DNA of 38,283 nt, taken from NCBI GenBank assembly GCA_026399435.1, contig JAPLQX010000008.1, positions 1-38,283 on the forward strand, written 5' to 3'. Made by a program: the position numbers and the translations under genes. Below, in pieces: positions 1-10,194 of the stretch (within the stretch, counting starts at the first letter, position 1; each line of letters starts with the position of its first letter). Below the pieces are notes generated by a model. It ran no database searches, had not been told where the DNA came from, and was given only the letters and a program-made list of their open reading frames with translations. Source of the DNA: Rhodocyclales bacterium (GTDB taxonomy: Bacteria > Pseudomonadota > Gammaproteobacteria > Burkholderiales > Rhodocyclaceae).

Positions 1-1
1 A

Positions 2-151
2 CGCGCTTCCGGTGGCATCAAGCGCGGGAGTGCGTTCAAGCGCCACATCCTGACCAAGAAAACCACCAAGAGCAAGCGCCAGTTGCGCGGCGTGCACACT
101 GTGCATGCATCCGACGCGAAGTCCGTGCGCGCCATGCTGCCTAACGGTTAA
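2..151 (+). CDS. rpmI: 50S ribosomal protein L35, C-terminal part (5' end outside window)
   Basis: The reading frame entering from the left edge gives 49 residues and a TAA stop. It contains the basic segment [20 protein letters not shown] and ends VRAMLPNG, which is the recognisable C-terminal two thirds of ribosomal protein L35. L35 is a small basic protein of the large subunit. The start codon and the usual upstream infC lie outside the window. rplT follows after 11 bases, with an AAGGAGAG ribosome binding site in the gap, so the two are surely co-transcribed. The assignment rests on the residues seen and on the rpmI-rplT order known across bacteria. Confidence 0.95.
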   Translation, partial: RASGGIKRGSAFKRHILTKKTTKSKRQLRGVHTVHASDAKSVRAMLPNG

Positions 152-162
152 GGAGAGACACC

Positions 163-522
163 ATGCCAAGAGTAAAACGTGGTGTAACGGCGCGCGCGCG
201 CCACAAGAAGGTTCTCGACCTGGCCAAGGGTTATCGCGGCCGTCGCAGCAAGGTCTACCGCATCGCCAAGGAAGCGGTGATGAAGGCCGGGCAATATGCC
301 TACCGCGACCGTCGTCAGCGCAAGCGTCAGTTCCGTGTTCTGTGGATCGCCCGTATCAATGCGGCGGCCCGCGAACTGGGCATGAAGTACAGCACCTTCA
401 TGAACGGCCTGAAGAAGGCCTCGATCGAGGTTGATCGCAAGGTGCTGGCCGACCTCGCCGTGTTCGACAAGCCGGCATTTGCCGCCCTGGCCGAACAGGC
501 CAAGGCCAAGCTGACGGCCTGA
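163..522 (+). CDS. rplT: 50S ribosomal protein L20
   Basis: This 119-residue basic protein begins [20 protein letters not shown] and continues with [20 protein letters not shown], the hallmark of L20, and has the full family length. L20 binds 23S rRNA early in large-subunit assembly. In E. coli and Bacillus it also represses its own operon by binding the mRNA; whether that holds here cannot be read from the window. The start is well supported by AAGGAGAG eight bases upstream. A hairpin followed by a T-run lies just after the stop, ahead of pheS. Confidence 0.98.
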   Translation: MPRVKRGVTARARHKKVLDLAKGYRGRRSKVYRIAKEAVMKAGQYAYRDRRQRKRQFRVLWIARINAAARELGMKYSTFMNGLKKASIEVDRKVLADLAVFDKPAFAALAEQAKAKLTA

Positions 523-541
523 GGCTGCCTGTACCCGGAGA

Positions 542-575
542 AGGAGGCCCAGGGTTGTTGGGGGTCTCCTTTTTT
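542..575 (+). terminator. Hairpin terminator or attenuator between rplT and pheS
   Basis: GGAGGCCC pairs with GGGTCTCC (one G-U pair) and is followed directly by a T-rich run. It sits 20 bases after rplT and 25 bases before pheS. It would end or reduce read-through from the ribosomal protein genes into pheST. No phenylalanine-rich leader peptide like E. coli pheM is visible ahead of it, so classical attenuation is not supported. Confidence 0.8.
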
Positions 576-596
576 ATTGCTGTCATTTTGTTCTGA

Positions 597-1646
<1,050 letters not shown>

Positions 1647-1647
1647 T

Positions 1648-4026
1648 ATGCAATTCTCCGAATCCTGGCTGCGCAGCCTCTGCAATCCCTCCCTGTCGAG
1701 CGAGGAACTCTGCCACGTACTGACCATGGCCGGTCTCGAAGTCGAGGAACGCCGTCCCGCCGGCGCCGACTTTTCGAATGTCGTCGTGGCCGAAGTGCTG
1801 AGCGTCGAAAAACACCCCGATGCCGACAAGCTCAAGCTCTGCTCCGTCAATGTCGGCGAAGCCGCTCCGCTGCAGATCGTCTGCGGCGCACCGAATGTCG
1901 CTGCGGGCATGAAGGTTCCGTGCGCGCGGGTCGGCGCCAGACTGCCCGGCATCGAGATCAAAAAAGCCAAGGTGCGCGGCATCGAGAGCTCCGGCATGCT
2001 TTGCTCGGCGCGCGAACTCGGCCTTTCCGACGATCATGGCGGGCTGTTGCCGCTGGCCGCCGATGCGGTGGTCGGTGAGGACATCCGCCGCCATCTGGAC
2101 CTCGACGATCACCTGATTACTCTCAAGCTCACGCCGAACCGCGCCGATTGCCTGTCGCTGCTCGGCATCGCGCGCGAACTTTCGGCACTGACCGGTGCGC
2201 CGCTGCTGGCGCCCGAGGTCAAGCCGGTAGCGGCGGTGGTTGCCGACACGCGCCAGGTGGTACTCGATGCCCCCGCTTCGTGCTCGCGTTACTGCGGCCG
2301 CATCATCCGCGGCGTCAATGCCCGCGCCGCGACGCCGGAATGGATGAAGCGACGCATCGAGCGCAGCGGCATCCGCTCGATTTCCTTCCTGGTCGACGTC
2401 ACCAACTACGTGATGCTCGAACTCGGTCAGCCGCTGCACGCCTTCGACGATGCCGAACTCTCCGGAGCGATCCATGTGCGCCTGCCGAAGCCCGGCGAGC
2501 AGCTTCTGCTATTGAACGAACAGACCGTGACGCCGTCGGCGGACACCGCATTGATCGCCGACGACGCAAAGCCGCTGGCCATGGCCGGCGTCATGGGCGG
2601 CGAGCATTCCGGCATCAATGATTCAACCCGCGACCTGTTCCTCGAGAGCGCTTTCTTCCCGCCCGTCGCAATCGCCGGCAAGGCCCGGGCGCTGGGCTTC
2701 AGCTCGGACGCTTCGCACCGCTACGAGCGCGGCGTCGATTTCGAACTGCAGCGCAAAGCCATCGAACGCGCGACGCAACTGATCGTCGAGACCTGTGGTG
2801 GTCAGCCCGGTCCGGTGGTGGAAGCGGTTTCCACCGCGCATCTGCCCGCACGCAAGCCGGTGCGCCTGCGCACGGCGCGCGCGGCCAGGGTGCTGGGCAT
2901 CAGCCTTGACGCGGAGCGCATCGAAGGCATGCTCAAGGGCCTGGGTCTGGCGCTGGAGCGACAGGGCGATGATTTCCTCGTCACGCCACCGTCCTTCCGC
3001 TTCGATATCGAAATCGAGGAAGACCTGATCGAGGAAATCGCCCGCATTCACGGCTACGACAACGTGCCGTCACGGGCGCCGGTCGCCTTGATGTCGATGA
3101 TGCCGGCGACCGAGACGAGCCGCGGGCCGATGGCCCTGCGCCGCGTGGTGGCCGAGCGCGACTATCATGAGGTCGTGACCTATAGCTTCGTCGAAGTCGC
3201 CTGGGAAGCCGATTTCGCGGCCAATGTTGCACCCGTCGTGCTCGCCAATCCGATCGCCAGCCAGATGGGCGTCATGCGTTCCTCGCTGATCGGCGGACTG
3301 GTCGGAACCCTGATCGCCAATCGCAAGCGGCAGATGGAACGGGTCCGGATCTTCGAACTGGGCCGTTGCTTCCAGCGCGACGCAGCAGCAGGTCCCGTGA
3401 CTGGCTTTGCCCAGCCGTTGCGCCTGGCCGGTCTCGCTGCAGGTTCGGCCTTGCCCGAACAATGGGGTGCCCCCGCCAGCCGGGTGGATTTCTACGACAT
3501 CAAGGGTGACGTCGAGGCCCTGTTCGCCCCGCGTCGCCTGGAGTTCATCAAGGCCGGGCATCCGGCCCTGCACCCGGGTCGTTGCGCCACCGTCAGCCTC
3601 GATGGCCGGCCCGTGGGCATCGTTGGCGAACTGCACCCGCGCTGGGTCCAGAAATACGAACTGGGCGCCGCGCCGGTCGTCTTCGAGCTGGAACTCGCCG
3701 CTTTGCTGGCGACGCCTTTCCCCGAATATGCAGAGGTTTCCCGTTTCCCGGCCGTGATCCGCGATCTGGCCCTGGTGGTGCCGCAGGCCCAGACCCTGGC
3801 ACCGCTGCTGGCCGCCCTGCGTGCCGCCGCGCCGGCCATCGTGCGCGATGTTGCATTGTTCGACGTCTACCAAGGCAAGGGTCTCGCCGAAAACGAAAAG
3901 AGCCTTGCGTTTCGTATAGTTATACAAGATACTCAACGTACTCTCGAGGATGCGGAAGTCGAGGCGGTGATCGCCAATCTGCTGGCCGTCGCCAGCCGGG
4001 ACTTCGATGCGTCTTTGCGCGGATAA
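1648..4026 (+). CDS. pheT: Phenylalanyl-tRNA synthetase beta subunit
   Basis: PheT (792 residues, the usual length) is the partner of PheS. Visible in order are the N-terminal [14 protein letters not shown], an EMAP/OB-type tRNA-binding domain (about 40-150, with [13 protein letters not shown] and VCGAPNV), the B3/B4 editing domain with the family segment [11 protein letters not shown], the B5 region with [19 protein letters not shown], a catalytic-like domain, and a C-terminal anticodon-binding FDX-ACB domain ([18 protein letters not shown]). It follows pheS by one base. ihfA starts 17 bases after its stop, the same order as in E. coli. Confidence 0.97.
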   Translation: MQFSESWLRSLCNPSLSSEELCHVLTMAGLEVEERRPAGADFSNVVVAEVLSVEKHPDADKLKLCSVNVGEAAPLQIVCGAPNVAAGMKVPCARVGARLPGIEIKKAKVRGIESSGMLCSARELGLSDDHGGLLPLAADAVVGEDIRRHLDLDDHLITLKLTPNRADCLSLLGIARELSALTGAPLLAPEVKPVAAVVADTRQVVLDAPASCSRYCGRIIRGVNARAATPEWMKRRIERSGIRSISFLVDVTNYVMLELGQPLHAFDDAELSGAIHVRLPKPGEQLLLLNEQTVTPSADTALIADDAKPLAMAGVMGGEHSGINDSTRDLFLESAFFPPVAIAGKARALGFSSDASHRYERGVDFELQRKAIERATQLIVETCGGQPGPVVEAVSTAHLPARKPVRLRTARAARVLGISLDAERIEGMLKGLGLALERQGDDFLVTPPSFRFDIEIEEDLIEEIARIHGYDNVPSRAPVALMSMMPATETSRGPMALRRVVAERDYHEVVTYSFVEVAWEADFAANVAPVVLANPIASQMGVMRSSLIGGLVGTLIANRKRQMERVRIFELGRCFQRDAAAGPVTGFAQPLRLAGLAAGSALPEQWGAPASRVDFYDIKGDVEALFAPRRLEFIKAGHPALHPGRCATVSLDGRPVGIVGELHPRWVQKYELGAAPVVFELELAALLATPFPEYAEVSRFPAVIRDLALVVPQAQTLAPLLAALRAAAPAIVRDVALFDVYQGKGLAENEKSLAFRIVIQDTQRTLEDAEVEAVIANLLAVASRDFDASLRG

Positions 4027-4043
4027 ATGCAGTCGGAGCTGAT

Positions 4044-4349
4044 ATGACATTGACCAAGGCGGAACTCGCCGATCTCCTGTTCGAAAAAGTCGGCCTCAAC
4101 AAGCGAGAGGCCAAGGACATGGTCGAAGCCTTCTTCGACGAAGTGCGCCTCGCCCTGGAGAAGGGCGACAGCGTCAAGCTTTCCGGATTCGGCAATTTTC
4201 AGTTGCGCGAAAAGCCGCAGCGTCCCGGACGCAACCCCAAGACTGGCGAGGAAATCCCGATTACGGCCCGCCGCGTCGTTACCTTTCACGCCAGCCAGAA
4301 ACTAAAGGCCGCGGTGGAGGCTTTCCCACGTGACAGTGGCCAGCCATAG
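4044..4349 (+). CDS. ihfA: Integration host factor alpha subunit
   Basis: The 101-residue protein begins [20 protein letters not shown]. It carries the DNA-binding beta-arm signature [20 protein letters not shown] followed by [10 protein letters not shown], which separates IHF-alpha from HU and IHF-beta. IHF bends DNA and serves nucleoid structure, recombination and transcription. The ATG at 4044 was chosen because homologous IHF-alpha proteins start MTLTK. The open frame extends further upstream through pheT, but that is coincidental. It follows pheT by 17 bases, and its 3' end overlaps the MerR-type gene by 20 bases. Confidence 0.97.
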   Translation: MTLTKAELADLLFEKVGLNKREAKDMVEAFFDEVRLALEKGDSVKLSGFGNFQLREKPQRPGRNPKTGEEIPITARRVVTFHASQKLKAAVEAFPRDSGQP

Positions 4350-4701
4350 CCGGGACGAACTTCCGCCGATTCCCGCCAAGCGCTACTTCACCATCGGCGA
4401 AGTGAGCGAACTGTGCGGGGTCAAGCCGCACGTGCTGCGTTACTGGGAGCAGGAATTCACGCAATTGCGGCCCGTCAAGCGACGCGGCAACCGTCGCTAC
4501 TACCAGCATCATGAAGTTCTGCTGGTGCGGCGCATCCGCGAACTGCTGTATCAGGAAGGCTTCACCATCAGCGGTGCACGCAACCGGCTCGACGATGGCT
4601 CCGGCAAGATACATGACGCGCCGGAGACTCCGCTTGGGGGTAGCCAGGCTTCGCTGCGTGCGGAAATTGCTGCCATCATCGAATTCCTCAGTGCTGCGTG
4701 A
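4330..4701 (+). CDS. MerR-family transcriptional regulator
   Basis: This 123-residue protein has a MerR-type winged helix-turn-helix at about residues 18-85 ([20 protein letters not shown], then [20 protein letters not shown]). Only a short tail follows, with no cysteine-rich metal-binding end and no drug-binding domain, so the effector is unknown. The start is GTG at 4330, inside the end of ihfA, giving a 20-base overlap that suggests coupled translation. A small MerR protein directly after ihfA is a conserved proteobacterial arrangement (knowledge of synteny). Its targets cannot be inferred. Confidence 0.88.
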   Translation: MTVASHSRDELPPIPAKRYFTIGEVSELCGVKPHVLRYWEQEFTQLRPVKRRGNRRYYQHHEVLLVRRIRELLYQEGFTISGARNRLDDGSGKIHDAPETPLGGSQASLRAEIAAIIEFLSAA

Positions 4702-4792
4702 CGCCGGCTTGCGCAGCGGAATTCGCGGCGCGTGCTTTGCATGTCGGGAATTGCGCTTCGCGCGCCGACAAAGCGTCGGTGAGCGTTTCCTT

Positions 4793-4801
4793 TGTTATAA
4801 T
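4793..4801 (+). promoter_or_regulatory. Extended -10 promoter for tRNA-Pro
   Basis: TGTTATAAT contains a perfect TATAAT (4796-4801) with the TGn extension, ending nine bases before the mature tRNA. No convincing -35 box is found at 16-18 bases spacing, which fits an extended -10 promoter. Confidence 0.6.
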
Positions 4802-4810
4802 TCAAACTGT

Positions 4811-4887
4811 CGGGGCGTGGCGCAGCCTGGTAGCGCACTTGCATGGGGTGCAAGGGGTCGCGAGTTCGAATCCCGCCGCCCCGACCA
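4811..4887 (+). tRNA. tRNA-Pro, anticodon GGG
   Basis: A full cloverleaf of 77 bases can be drawn with encoded CCA. The acceptor stem is CGGGGCG/CGCCCCG, the D arm has GCGC/GCGC, and the anticodon stem CTTGC/GCAAG closes loop ATGGGGT with anticodon GGG, reading CCC and possibly CCU. The T-loop is TTCGAAT. One pair of the T stem (A4863 with C4873) is an A-C mismatch; the rest is regular. Confidence 0.96.
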
Positions 4888-4896
4888 GTAATACCA

Positions 4897-4929
4897 AGGG
4901 TTTTCGGTTAATCGCCGGAAGCCCTTTTT
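4897..4929 (+). terminator. Intrinsic terminator of tRNA-Pro
   Basis: AGGGTTTTCGG pairs with CCGGAAGCCCT (two G-U pairs) around a seven-base loop, followed by TTTTT. It starts nine bases after the tRNA CCA end. Confidence 0.85.
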
Positions 4930-4982
4930 CCTTGGCGGGCCAGTAGCCAGTCCGGTTTTCTTTCTCACTCACGTTTCCGCGT

Positions 4983-5213
4983 ATGACGAATCAAACCAAG
5001 TTCTGCTATCACTGCGGCGCACATCACCCGGTCGAGGAGATGCGCCAGATCGAAACCAAGGCGGGCAAGCGCTGGCGCTGCGTCCGCAGTATCCAGGCCA
5101 CGCAGAAGACCACGGAGGCGCGCGATGCCTTCGGCCGTCAGGTGTCGGCGATGAATACGGCCGAGGCCAGGAGCCATGCGCGGCGCATGAACGAACTGCG
5201 TCAGGACAAGTGA
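4983..5213 (+). CDS. Small uncharacterised protein with paired CxxC/C residues
   Basis: A 76-residue polar protein beginning MTNQTKFCYHCGAHHP and continuing EMRQIETKAGKRWRC. CYHCG with later His and Cys residues looks like a small zinc-binding knuckle; the C-terminal half is charged and probably helical. I recall similar short proteins in betaproteobacteria but know no function. No strong ribosome binding site precedes the ATG. Codon use matches neighbouring genes and the composition is not that of a shadow frame, so it is probably real. Confidence 0.65.
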   Translation: MTNQTKFCYHCGAHHPVEEMRQIETKAGKRWRCVRSIQATQKTTEARDAFGRQVSAMNTAEARSHARRMNELRQDK

Positions 5214-5379
5214 AGCCGCGCAGCCGCAGTCTGTCGAGTAGTGCTCCGCGGCCTTGAACGCGTTCAGGGCGATTTGGGAAGCGGAAACAAGAGGGCATTC
5301 CCTGTCAATTTCCCGATTACGGCGCGGCAAGTCCGGGCGCAGGATGATGTGAAACACAGACCTCAAGAGGATAAATTCC

Positions 5380-5598
5380 ATGCGCATCGAATCCGTCGAA
5401 CTGGTTGCCCTGCCCAATGCACCGGCGTGGCAGGAGAAGGTTTACCGGGCGCACCTCGATACCGGCGAGGACATGGATCTGTTCCAGCAGCACTGGGACG
5501 TGCCTCTGCCACCGGAGAGCCTCGTCGGCCTGACTGTCGAGGAGGCGCGGAAAAAGCGCAACGAACGCATGTTCGCCATTGCCTCCGGCAACCACTGA
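5380..5598 (+). CDS. Small hypothetical protein
   Basis: A 72-residue acidic protein (MRIESVELVALPNAPAWQEK at the start, VGLTVEEARKKRNERMF near the end) with no transmembrane segment or cysteine. An AAGAGG ribosome binding site lies about 12 bases upstream of the ATG, supporting translation. It ends 21 bases before the convergent stop at 5620. Family and function are not recognised. The preceding 166 bases hold no gene I can support; they contain a perfect 12-bp palindrome TGAACGCGTTCA at 5255-5266. Confidence 0.6.
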   Translation: MRIESVELVALPNAPAWQEKVYRAHLDTGEDMDLFQQHWDVPLPPESLVGLTVEEARKKRNERMFAIASGNH

Positions 5599-5619
5599 GG
5601 ATCCGGCTGCGACGGACGC

Positions 5620-6756
5620 TCAGTCCGTCGCCTTGAACGGCAGGTGGGTAGCGGTTTCCGCTTCGTAGTCCTGCATCGCTGAATCCTCGCGCACGATGAA
5701 GTCGGCCACGGCCCGGCGCATGCCGGGGTGGGCAATCCAGAACGCCGACCACGTCGGTACCGGTTCGAAGCCGCGGGAGAGTTTGTGTTCGCCTTGCGCG
5801 CCGGGTTCGAAGGCTTGCAGGCCATGGCGGATGCAGTACTCGATGCCCTGGTAGTAGCAAAGCTCGAAGTGCAGGCCGGGCATGTCGATCGCGGCACCCC
5901 AGTGACGGCCATAGAGCGTCCGGGCATCGCGGTAGCAGATGGCCGAGGCGACAGGCGTTTCTTCCTGGAAGGCGATGAAGACCACCAGCCGCCGGGCGAG
6001 CAGGGCGCCCGCTTCGATGAAGAACTCGACGGGGAAGGCGGGGTGATTGCCGTAGCGGGCAAAGGTGTCGCGATACTGGCGGTGAATGATGTGCCAGAGG
6101 GATGCGTCGATCTCGTCGCCATGCCGGGTTTCCAGCCTCAGGCCGGATTCGCGCACCGAGCGGCGCTCGCGCTTGAGTTTCTTGCGCTTGTCGGCGGTGA
6201 AGCCGGCGAGGAAGTCGTCGAAATCGCGGTAACCACGATTGAACCAGTGGAATTGCACGCCGCGCCGCATCAGGAGCCCGGCCGCTGCCAACCGGGCGCG
6301 ATCCTCCTCTTCGACAAACAGGCATTGCCATGAAGACGCGCCGAGTTGGCGGGTCACTTCGAGGGCAGCCTCGATCAACGCCGTCGCCACGGCTTCCCGT
6401 TCGAGGCCCCGCCGCACCAGCAGACGTGGTCCCGGGGAGGGCGTATAGGGTATGCCGCTGACCAGCTTCGGGTAATAGTCGAGTCCGGCGCGCTGCCAGG
6501 CCGACGGCCAGTTCCAGTCCCGCGAGAAGTCGCCGAAGGAATGGGTGCGCAGGTAGAGCGGCAACAACCCCAGCAGCAGATCGCCTTCGTAAAGGGCCAG
6601 ATGCTGCGCCTGCCAGCCCATCGCCGTACCGCTGGCGCCGACTCTCTCGGCCGTGCCGAGGAAGGCGCGGCTGGCGAACGGGTCGTCGGCGTGGTCGAGG
6701 AGCTTCCAGTCGGTTTCGGGAATATCGGTGGCGGCGCCGTGCAGGACTATTTCCAT
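5620..6756 (-). CDS. GNAT-like acyltransferase of the COG3146/DUF482 type
   Basis: The 378-residue protein resembles the COG3146 (DUF482) family, predicted N-acyltransferases with a Fem/GNAT-like fold sometimes called peptidoglycan-related. Typical segments are DDPFASRAFLGTAER near the N-terminus, DWNWPSAWQRAGLDYYPKLV, ADKRKKLKRERRSV in the middle, VASAICYRDARTLYGRHWGA, HFELCYYQGIEYCIRHGL and EPGAQGEHKLSRGFEPVPT. The substrate is unknown. The ATG at 6756 (MEIVLHG) was preferred to an upstream GTG at 6804 because the 16 extra residues are low-complexity Arg-rich. It stands alone on the minus strand, divergent from surE. Confidence 0.82.
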   Translation of the reverse strand: MEIVLHGAATDIPETDWKLLDHADDPFASRAFLGTAERVGASGTAMGWQAQHLALYEGDLLLGLLPLYLRTHSFGDFSRDWNWPSAWQRAGLDYYPKLVSGIPYTPSPGPRLLVRRGLEREAVATALIEAALEVTRQLGASSWQCLFVEEEDRARLAAAGLLMRRGVQFHWFNRGYRDFDDFLAGFTADKRKKLKRERRSVRESGLRLETRHGDEIDASLWHIIHRQYRDTFARYGNHPAFPVEFFIEAGALLARRLVVFIAFQEETPVASAICYRDARTLYGRHWGAAIDMPGLHFELCYYQGIEYCIRHGLQAFEPGAQGEHKLSRGFEPVPTWSAFWIAHPGMRRAVADFIVREDSAMQDYEAETATHLPFKATD

Positions 6757-6941
6757 GGTCCGTAATGCTACCCTGCGCCCGCGTCGCCCGAGCGCCTCGA
6801 CCACCCTGATTGCCGTTGGGGTTCTGGCTCGTGGCCAAAATCGGGATGGAGGTGTAGTCCTGTTCTTTTCCAGCCATCGGCAGGGGACTGCGATGGGCTA
6901 AAATGAGCATCGGCTTTTGGATTTTCGCGACTCAGACCCCC

Positions 6942-7691
6942 ATGCGCATATTGCTCAGCAACGACGACGGCTATTTCGCGCCTGGGCTCGCCCAGCTTGC
7001 GACCAGCCTCGCCGGTCTCGGGGACATTACGGTGGTGGCGCCGGAGCTGAACCGCAGCGGCGCAAGCAATTCATTGACGCTGGATCGTCCGATGCACTTG
7101 CGGCGGGCAGCCAACGGTTACATGTATGTCAGCGGCACGCCGTCGGATTGCGTGCATCTGGCGGTAACCGGCTTACTGGATCACCAGCCGGACATGGTCG
7201 TATCGGGCATCAATCTCGGCGCCAACATGGGCGACGACACGATTTACTCCGGCACCGTGGCGGCCGCCACTGAAGGTTACCTGCTGGGCGTGCCATCGAT
7301 CGCGATTTCGCTCGGAAGCTTCGAGGGCCGAAATTTCGCCACAGCCGGACGCGTGGCGCGCGAATTGGTGCAGCGTTTCAGCAAGACGCCGTTCGCCGAG
7401 CCGATCCTGTTGAACGTCAACGTGCCGGACGTTCCCTATGAGGAATTGCGCGGCATCCAGGTCACGCGTCTGGGCCGTCGCCACAAGGCGGAGCCGGCGG
7501 TGAAATCGGTCAGTCCGCGCGGCGAAACGCTGTACTGGATCGGTGCCGCCGGCCCGGCCGCCGATGCGGGCGAAGGCACGGATTTCCATGCAGTCGAGCA
7601 CGGCTGGGTTTCGGTCACTCCGCTGCAAATCGACCTCACCCATGCCGCGCAGGTTGCCGGCGTGCGCAGTTGGCTCAAGCTGGACAAATGA
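6942..7691 (+). CDS. surE: 5'/3'-nucleotidase SurE
   Basis: SurE (249 residues) is a cytoplasmic metal-dependent phosphatase acting on nucleoside monophosphates and polyphosphate. The start [15 protein letters not shown] holds the metal-binding Asp pair (ND-D). [11 protein letters not shown] and [20 protein letters not shown] are the other family signatures. The ATG at 6942 was chosen because family members begin MRIL. An in-frame ATG 39 bases upstream would add 13 residues and cannot be excluded, since neither has a clear Shine-Dalgarno. Its TGA overlaps the pcm ATG, starting the surE-pcm-nlpD-rpoS cluster. Confidence 0.95.
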   Translation: MRILLSNDDGYFAPGLAQLATSLAGLGDITVVAPELNRSGASNSLTLDRPMHLRRAANGYMYVSGTPSDCVHLAVTGLLDHQPDMVVSGINLGANMGDDTIYSGTVAAATEGYLLGVPSIAISLGSFEGRNFATAGRVARELVQRFSKTPFAEPILLNVNVPDVPYEELRGIQVTRLGRRHKAEPAVKSVSPRGETLYWIGAAGPAADAGEGTDFHAVEHGWVSVTPLQIDLTHAAQVAGVRSWLKLDK

Positions 7692-8347
7692 ACGCCGCCA
7701 CGCTCACCGGCATTGGCATGACTTCGCAGCGCACGCGCTCGCGCATGGTCGAGCGCCTGCGCGCACAGGGCATCAGCGATACGCGTGTGCTGCACGCGAT
7801 GGGTCTGGTGCCACGCCATATTTTCATCGAGCAGGCACTGGCGAATCGCGCCTACGACGACACCGCCCTGCCGCTGGGCTTCGGTCAGACCATATCGCAG
7901 CCCTACGTCGTGGCGCGCATGATCGAGATCCTGATCACCGGGCGCGAACTGGGCAAGACGCTGGAGATCGGCGCCGGCTGCGGGTACCAGGCGGCGATCC
8001 TCGGGGTGCTGTCAAAGCAGGTATTTGCCGTGGAGCGCATTGCGCCATTGCTGGCGCGGGCGCGGGGCAATCTGAAACAGCTCAAGCTTTCACATATCCG
8101 CCTCAAGCACGCCGACGGCAATCTCGGGCTGCCGGAAGCGGCGCCATTTGATACCATCATATTGGCTGCAGCTGCGGCCGATGTGCCGCAGAATCTTTTG
8201 GGGCAATTGGCGCCGGGCGGCCGGCTGGTGATGCCGCTGGGCAGTGCGGAACAGGTGATCAGCCTGGTCGAGCGCAGCGAAAGCGGTTTTGTGGAAACAC
8301 GATTCGATGCGGTGCGCTTCGTGCCGCTGTTGCCGGGGGTGGAATGA
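7688..8347 (+). CDS. pcm: Protein-L-isoaspartate O-methyltransferase
   Basis: Pcm (219 residues) methylates isoaspartyl residues in aged proteins with S-adenosylmethionine, starting their repair. It shows [20 protein letters not shown], then [20 protein letters not shown], the SAM-binding motif [15 protein letters not shown], and near the C-terminus [13 protein letters not shown]. The ATG overlaps the surE stop as ATGA, and its own TGA overlaps the nlpD ATG the same way, so translation of the three genes is coupled. The pairing with surE and rpoS is a known stationary-phase survival arrangement. Confidence 0.96.
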   Translation: MNAATLTGIGMTSQRTRSRMVERLRAQGISDTRVLHAMGLVPRHIFIEQALANRAYDDTALPLGFGQTISQPYVVARMIEILITGRELGKTLEIGAGCGYQAAILGVLSKQVFAVERIAPLLARARGNLKQLKLSHIRLKHADGNLGLPEAAPFDTIILAAAAADVPQNLLGQLAPGGRLVMPLGSAEQVISLVERSESGFVETRFDAVRFVPLLPGVE

Positions 8348-9273
8348 GCGCTGCGCGCCTGATTCTCGCTTTGCTGCTGCCGATCATCGGCGGCTGCGCC
8401 AGCCATGCGCCGGCACCGGTGGAAGATCGCGGCAGGGCTCCGGCGACGGCCAGGCCTGTAGCCGAGGCGGCAAAGGGGGCGACGCCGGCGGCCGACTCAC
8501 AGGTGGTCTATCACACCGTGAAGAAAGGCGAAACGCTCTACAGCATCGCGCTCGACAACGGCCAGGACTACAAGGATGTGGCCGCCTGGAACAATCTCGA
8601 CAACCCCAATCTGATAAAGACCGGCCAGCAACTGCGCGTCACGCCGCCTGACAATGGTGCTCCGGTAGCGGTGGCGAAGCCGGTCAATTTTGGTGCACCG
8701 GTCGAAGTCAAATCGTCGCCGGCTGCGCCAGCCAGTACGAATACCGAAACCCTCAAGCGTGAACCGAAGGGGGGCAAGCTGGCCTATTCCGACGAGGCGC
8801 TGGCGAAGGCGCAGCAGGCAGAAGCGGCGGAGAAGCCGGTGGAAGTCAAACCCGAGCCCAAGCCCGCGGAACCCGTACCCGCCGAGAAGCCTGTCGTTGC
8901 CGGCGATGATGTCGATTGGATATGGCCGGCCAACGGCAAGCTGATCGCGCCGTTTGCCGAAAGCGGCAGCAAGGGCGTCGATATCGCCGGCAAGGCCGGC
9001 GATCCAGTGCTCGCGGCTGCAAGCGGAGTTGTCTCCTATGCTGGTGCCGGCCTGCGCGGCTACGGCAATCTGGTGGTGCTGCGGCACAACGCGACGTATC
9101 TTTCCGTGTATGCCCACAACAGCAAGATACTGGTCAAGGAAAAGCAGACTGTCGTCAAGGGCCAGAAAATTGCCGAGATGGGCAGCACCGACGCCGAAAG
9201 TCCGCGCCTGCATTTCGAGATCCGCCGTCAGGGCAAACCGACCGACCCGCAGAAGTTTCTTCCCGCCCGCTGA
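8344..9273 (+). CDS. nlpD: Lipoprotein NlpD, LysM plus LytM (M23-like) domain
   Basis: The 309-residue protein begins with a lipoprotein signal ([20 protein letters not shown]; Cys18 is the lipidation site). A LysM peptidoglycan-binding domain follows at about 55-102 ([16 protein letters not shown]), then a Pro/Lys/Ala/Glu-rich linker to about 190, then a LytM/M23 domain. Metal ligands are missing: SKGVDIAG replaces the usual HxGxD, and LHFEIR lacks the HxH pair. As in E. coli NlpD, which activates amidase AmiC, it is therefore probably an activator rather than an enzyme. In E. coli the main rpoS promoter lies within nlpD; this may hold here too. Confidence 0.95.
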   Translation: MSAARLILALLLPIIGGCASHAPAPVEDRGRAPATARPVAEAAKGATPAADSQVVYHTVKKGETLYSIALDNGQDYKDVAAWNNLDNPNLIKTGQQLRVTPPDNGAPVAVAKPVNFGAPVEVKSSPAAPASTNTETLKREPKGGKLAYSDEALAKAQQAEAAEKPVEVKPEPKPAEPVPAEKPVVAGDDVDWIWPANGKLIAPFAESGSKGVDIAGKAGDPVLAAASGVVSYAGAGLRGYGNLVVLRHNATYLSVYAHNSKILVKEKQTVVKGQKIAEMGSTDAESPRLHFEIRRQGKPTDPQKFLPAR

Positions 9274-9279
9274 TCTGCC

Positions 9280-10194
9280 ATGGGCGGCGACACTTTTCTC
9301 CCGGAACGCGAAGATGCCGAGGCCGTTCCGGACTCGCACGAGTCCGGCTTCATCGAAGACATCACGCAGGTCTATCTTCACGAAATCGGCGCGACGCCGC
9401 TCCTGACTGCCGTCGAGGAAGTCAAGCTGGCGCGTGCTGCGCGTGATGGCGACTTCGTTGCGCGCCAGCACATGATCGAGGCCAATTTGCGCCTGGTGGT
9501 CAGCATCGCGCGGCACTACCAGCATCGAGGCCTGCCGCTCGACGACTTGATCGAGGAGGGCAATCTGGGCCTGATCCATGCGCTGGAAAAGTTCGATCCC
9601 GAGCGCGGCTTTCGTTTCTCGACCTATGCCACATGGTGGGTTCGCCAGCATGTCGAGCGCGCGATCATGAATCAGTCGCGTACCGTGCGCCTGCCGATTT
9701 ACGTGATCAAGGAACTCAACATCGTGTTGCGCGCGATGCGCCAGCTCGACCGTGAACGCGGCGCGCAAGACGACCCCCCCGGCGCCATGCTGGACGATGT
9801 AGCGCGCCTGCTCGATCGTCCGGTGGAGGAAATCCGCCAGCTGCTGGTCCTGAACGAGCGCTCCGCCTCGCTCGATTCGCCGCTCGACATCGATCCCGAG
9901 TTGTCGATGTCCGATTCGCTGGCCGATAACGCGGCGGAAGATCCCGCTGCCCACCTCGCTCAGCAGGAGGCCGAGCTGCTCGTCGCCGACTGGGTGATGC
10001 AGCTCACCGACCGGCAGCGCCTGGTTGTCGAACGCCGCTATGGCCTCGGCGGGCAGGATACGACGACACTGGAGGTCATCGCGACTGATCTGGGCCTGAC
10101 CCGCGAACGGGTGCGCCAGATCCAGATGGAAGCGCTGTCCAAGCTGAGGCGGCACATCGCACGGGACGGGCTGACGCCTGACGCGCTACTTTGA
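9280..10194 (+). CDS. rpoS: RNA polymerase sigma factor RpoS
   Basis: This 304-residue sigma-70 family factor controls the general stress and stationary-phase response. Region 1.2 is DITQVYLHEIGATPLLTAVE. Region 2 includes ANLRLVVSIARHYQHRGLPL, DDLIEEGNLGLIHALEKFDP and FSTYATWWVRQHVERAI. Region 3 follows, and region 4 has LTDRQRLVVERRYGLGG and TRERVRQIQMEALSKLRRHI. It is somewhat shorter than E. coli RpoS (330), with a short acidic N-terminus and no large region 1.1. Only six bases separate it from nlpD. Its last nine bases overlap the end of the convergent mltB. Confidence 0.95.
   Translation: MGGDTFLPEREDAEAVPDSHESGFIEDITQVYLHEIGATPLLTAVEEVKLARAARDGDFVARQHMIEANLRLVVSIARHYQHRGLPLDDLIEEGNLGLIHALEKFDPERGFRFSTYATWWVRQHVERAIMNQSRTVRLPIYVIKELNIVLRAMRQLDRERGAQDDPPGAMLDDVARLLDRPVEEIRQLLVLNERSASLDSPLDIDPELSMSDSLADNAAEDPAAHLAQQEAELLVADWVMQLTDRQRLVVERRYGLGGQDTTTLEVIATDLGLTRERVRQIQMEALSKLRRHIARDGLTPDALL

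Noticed and set aside
5255-5266. 12-bp palindrome TGAACGCGTTCA as an operator
   Set aside because: It stands alone without a promoter at a fitting distance, and short GC-rich palindromes are frequent here.
8497-10155. 552-codon open frame on the minus strand opposite nlpD and rpoS
   Set aside because: Codon-phase shadow of real genes; no ribosome binding site, domain or composition of a real protein.
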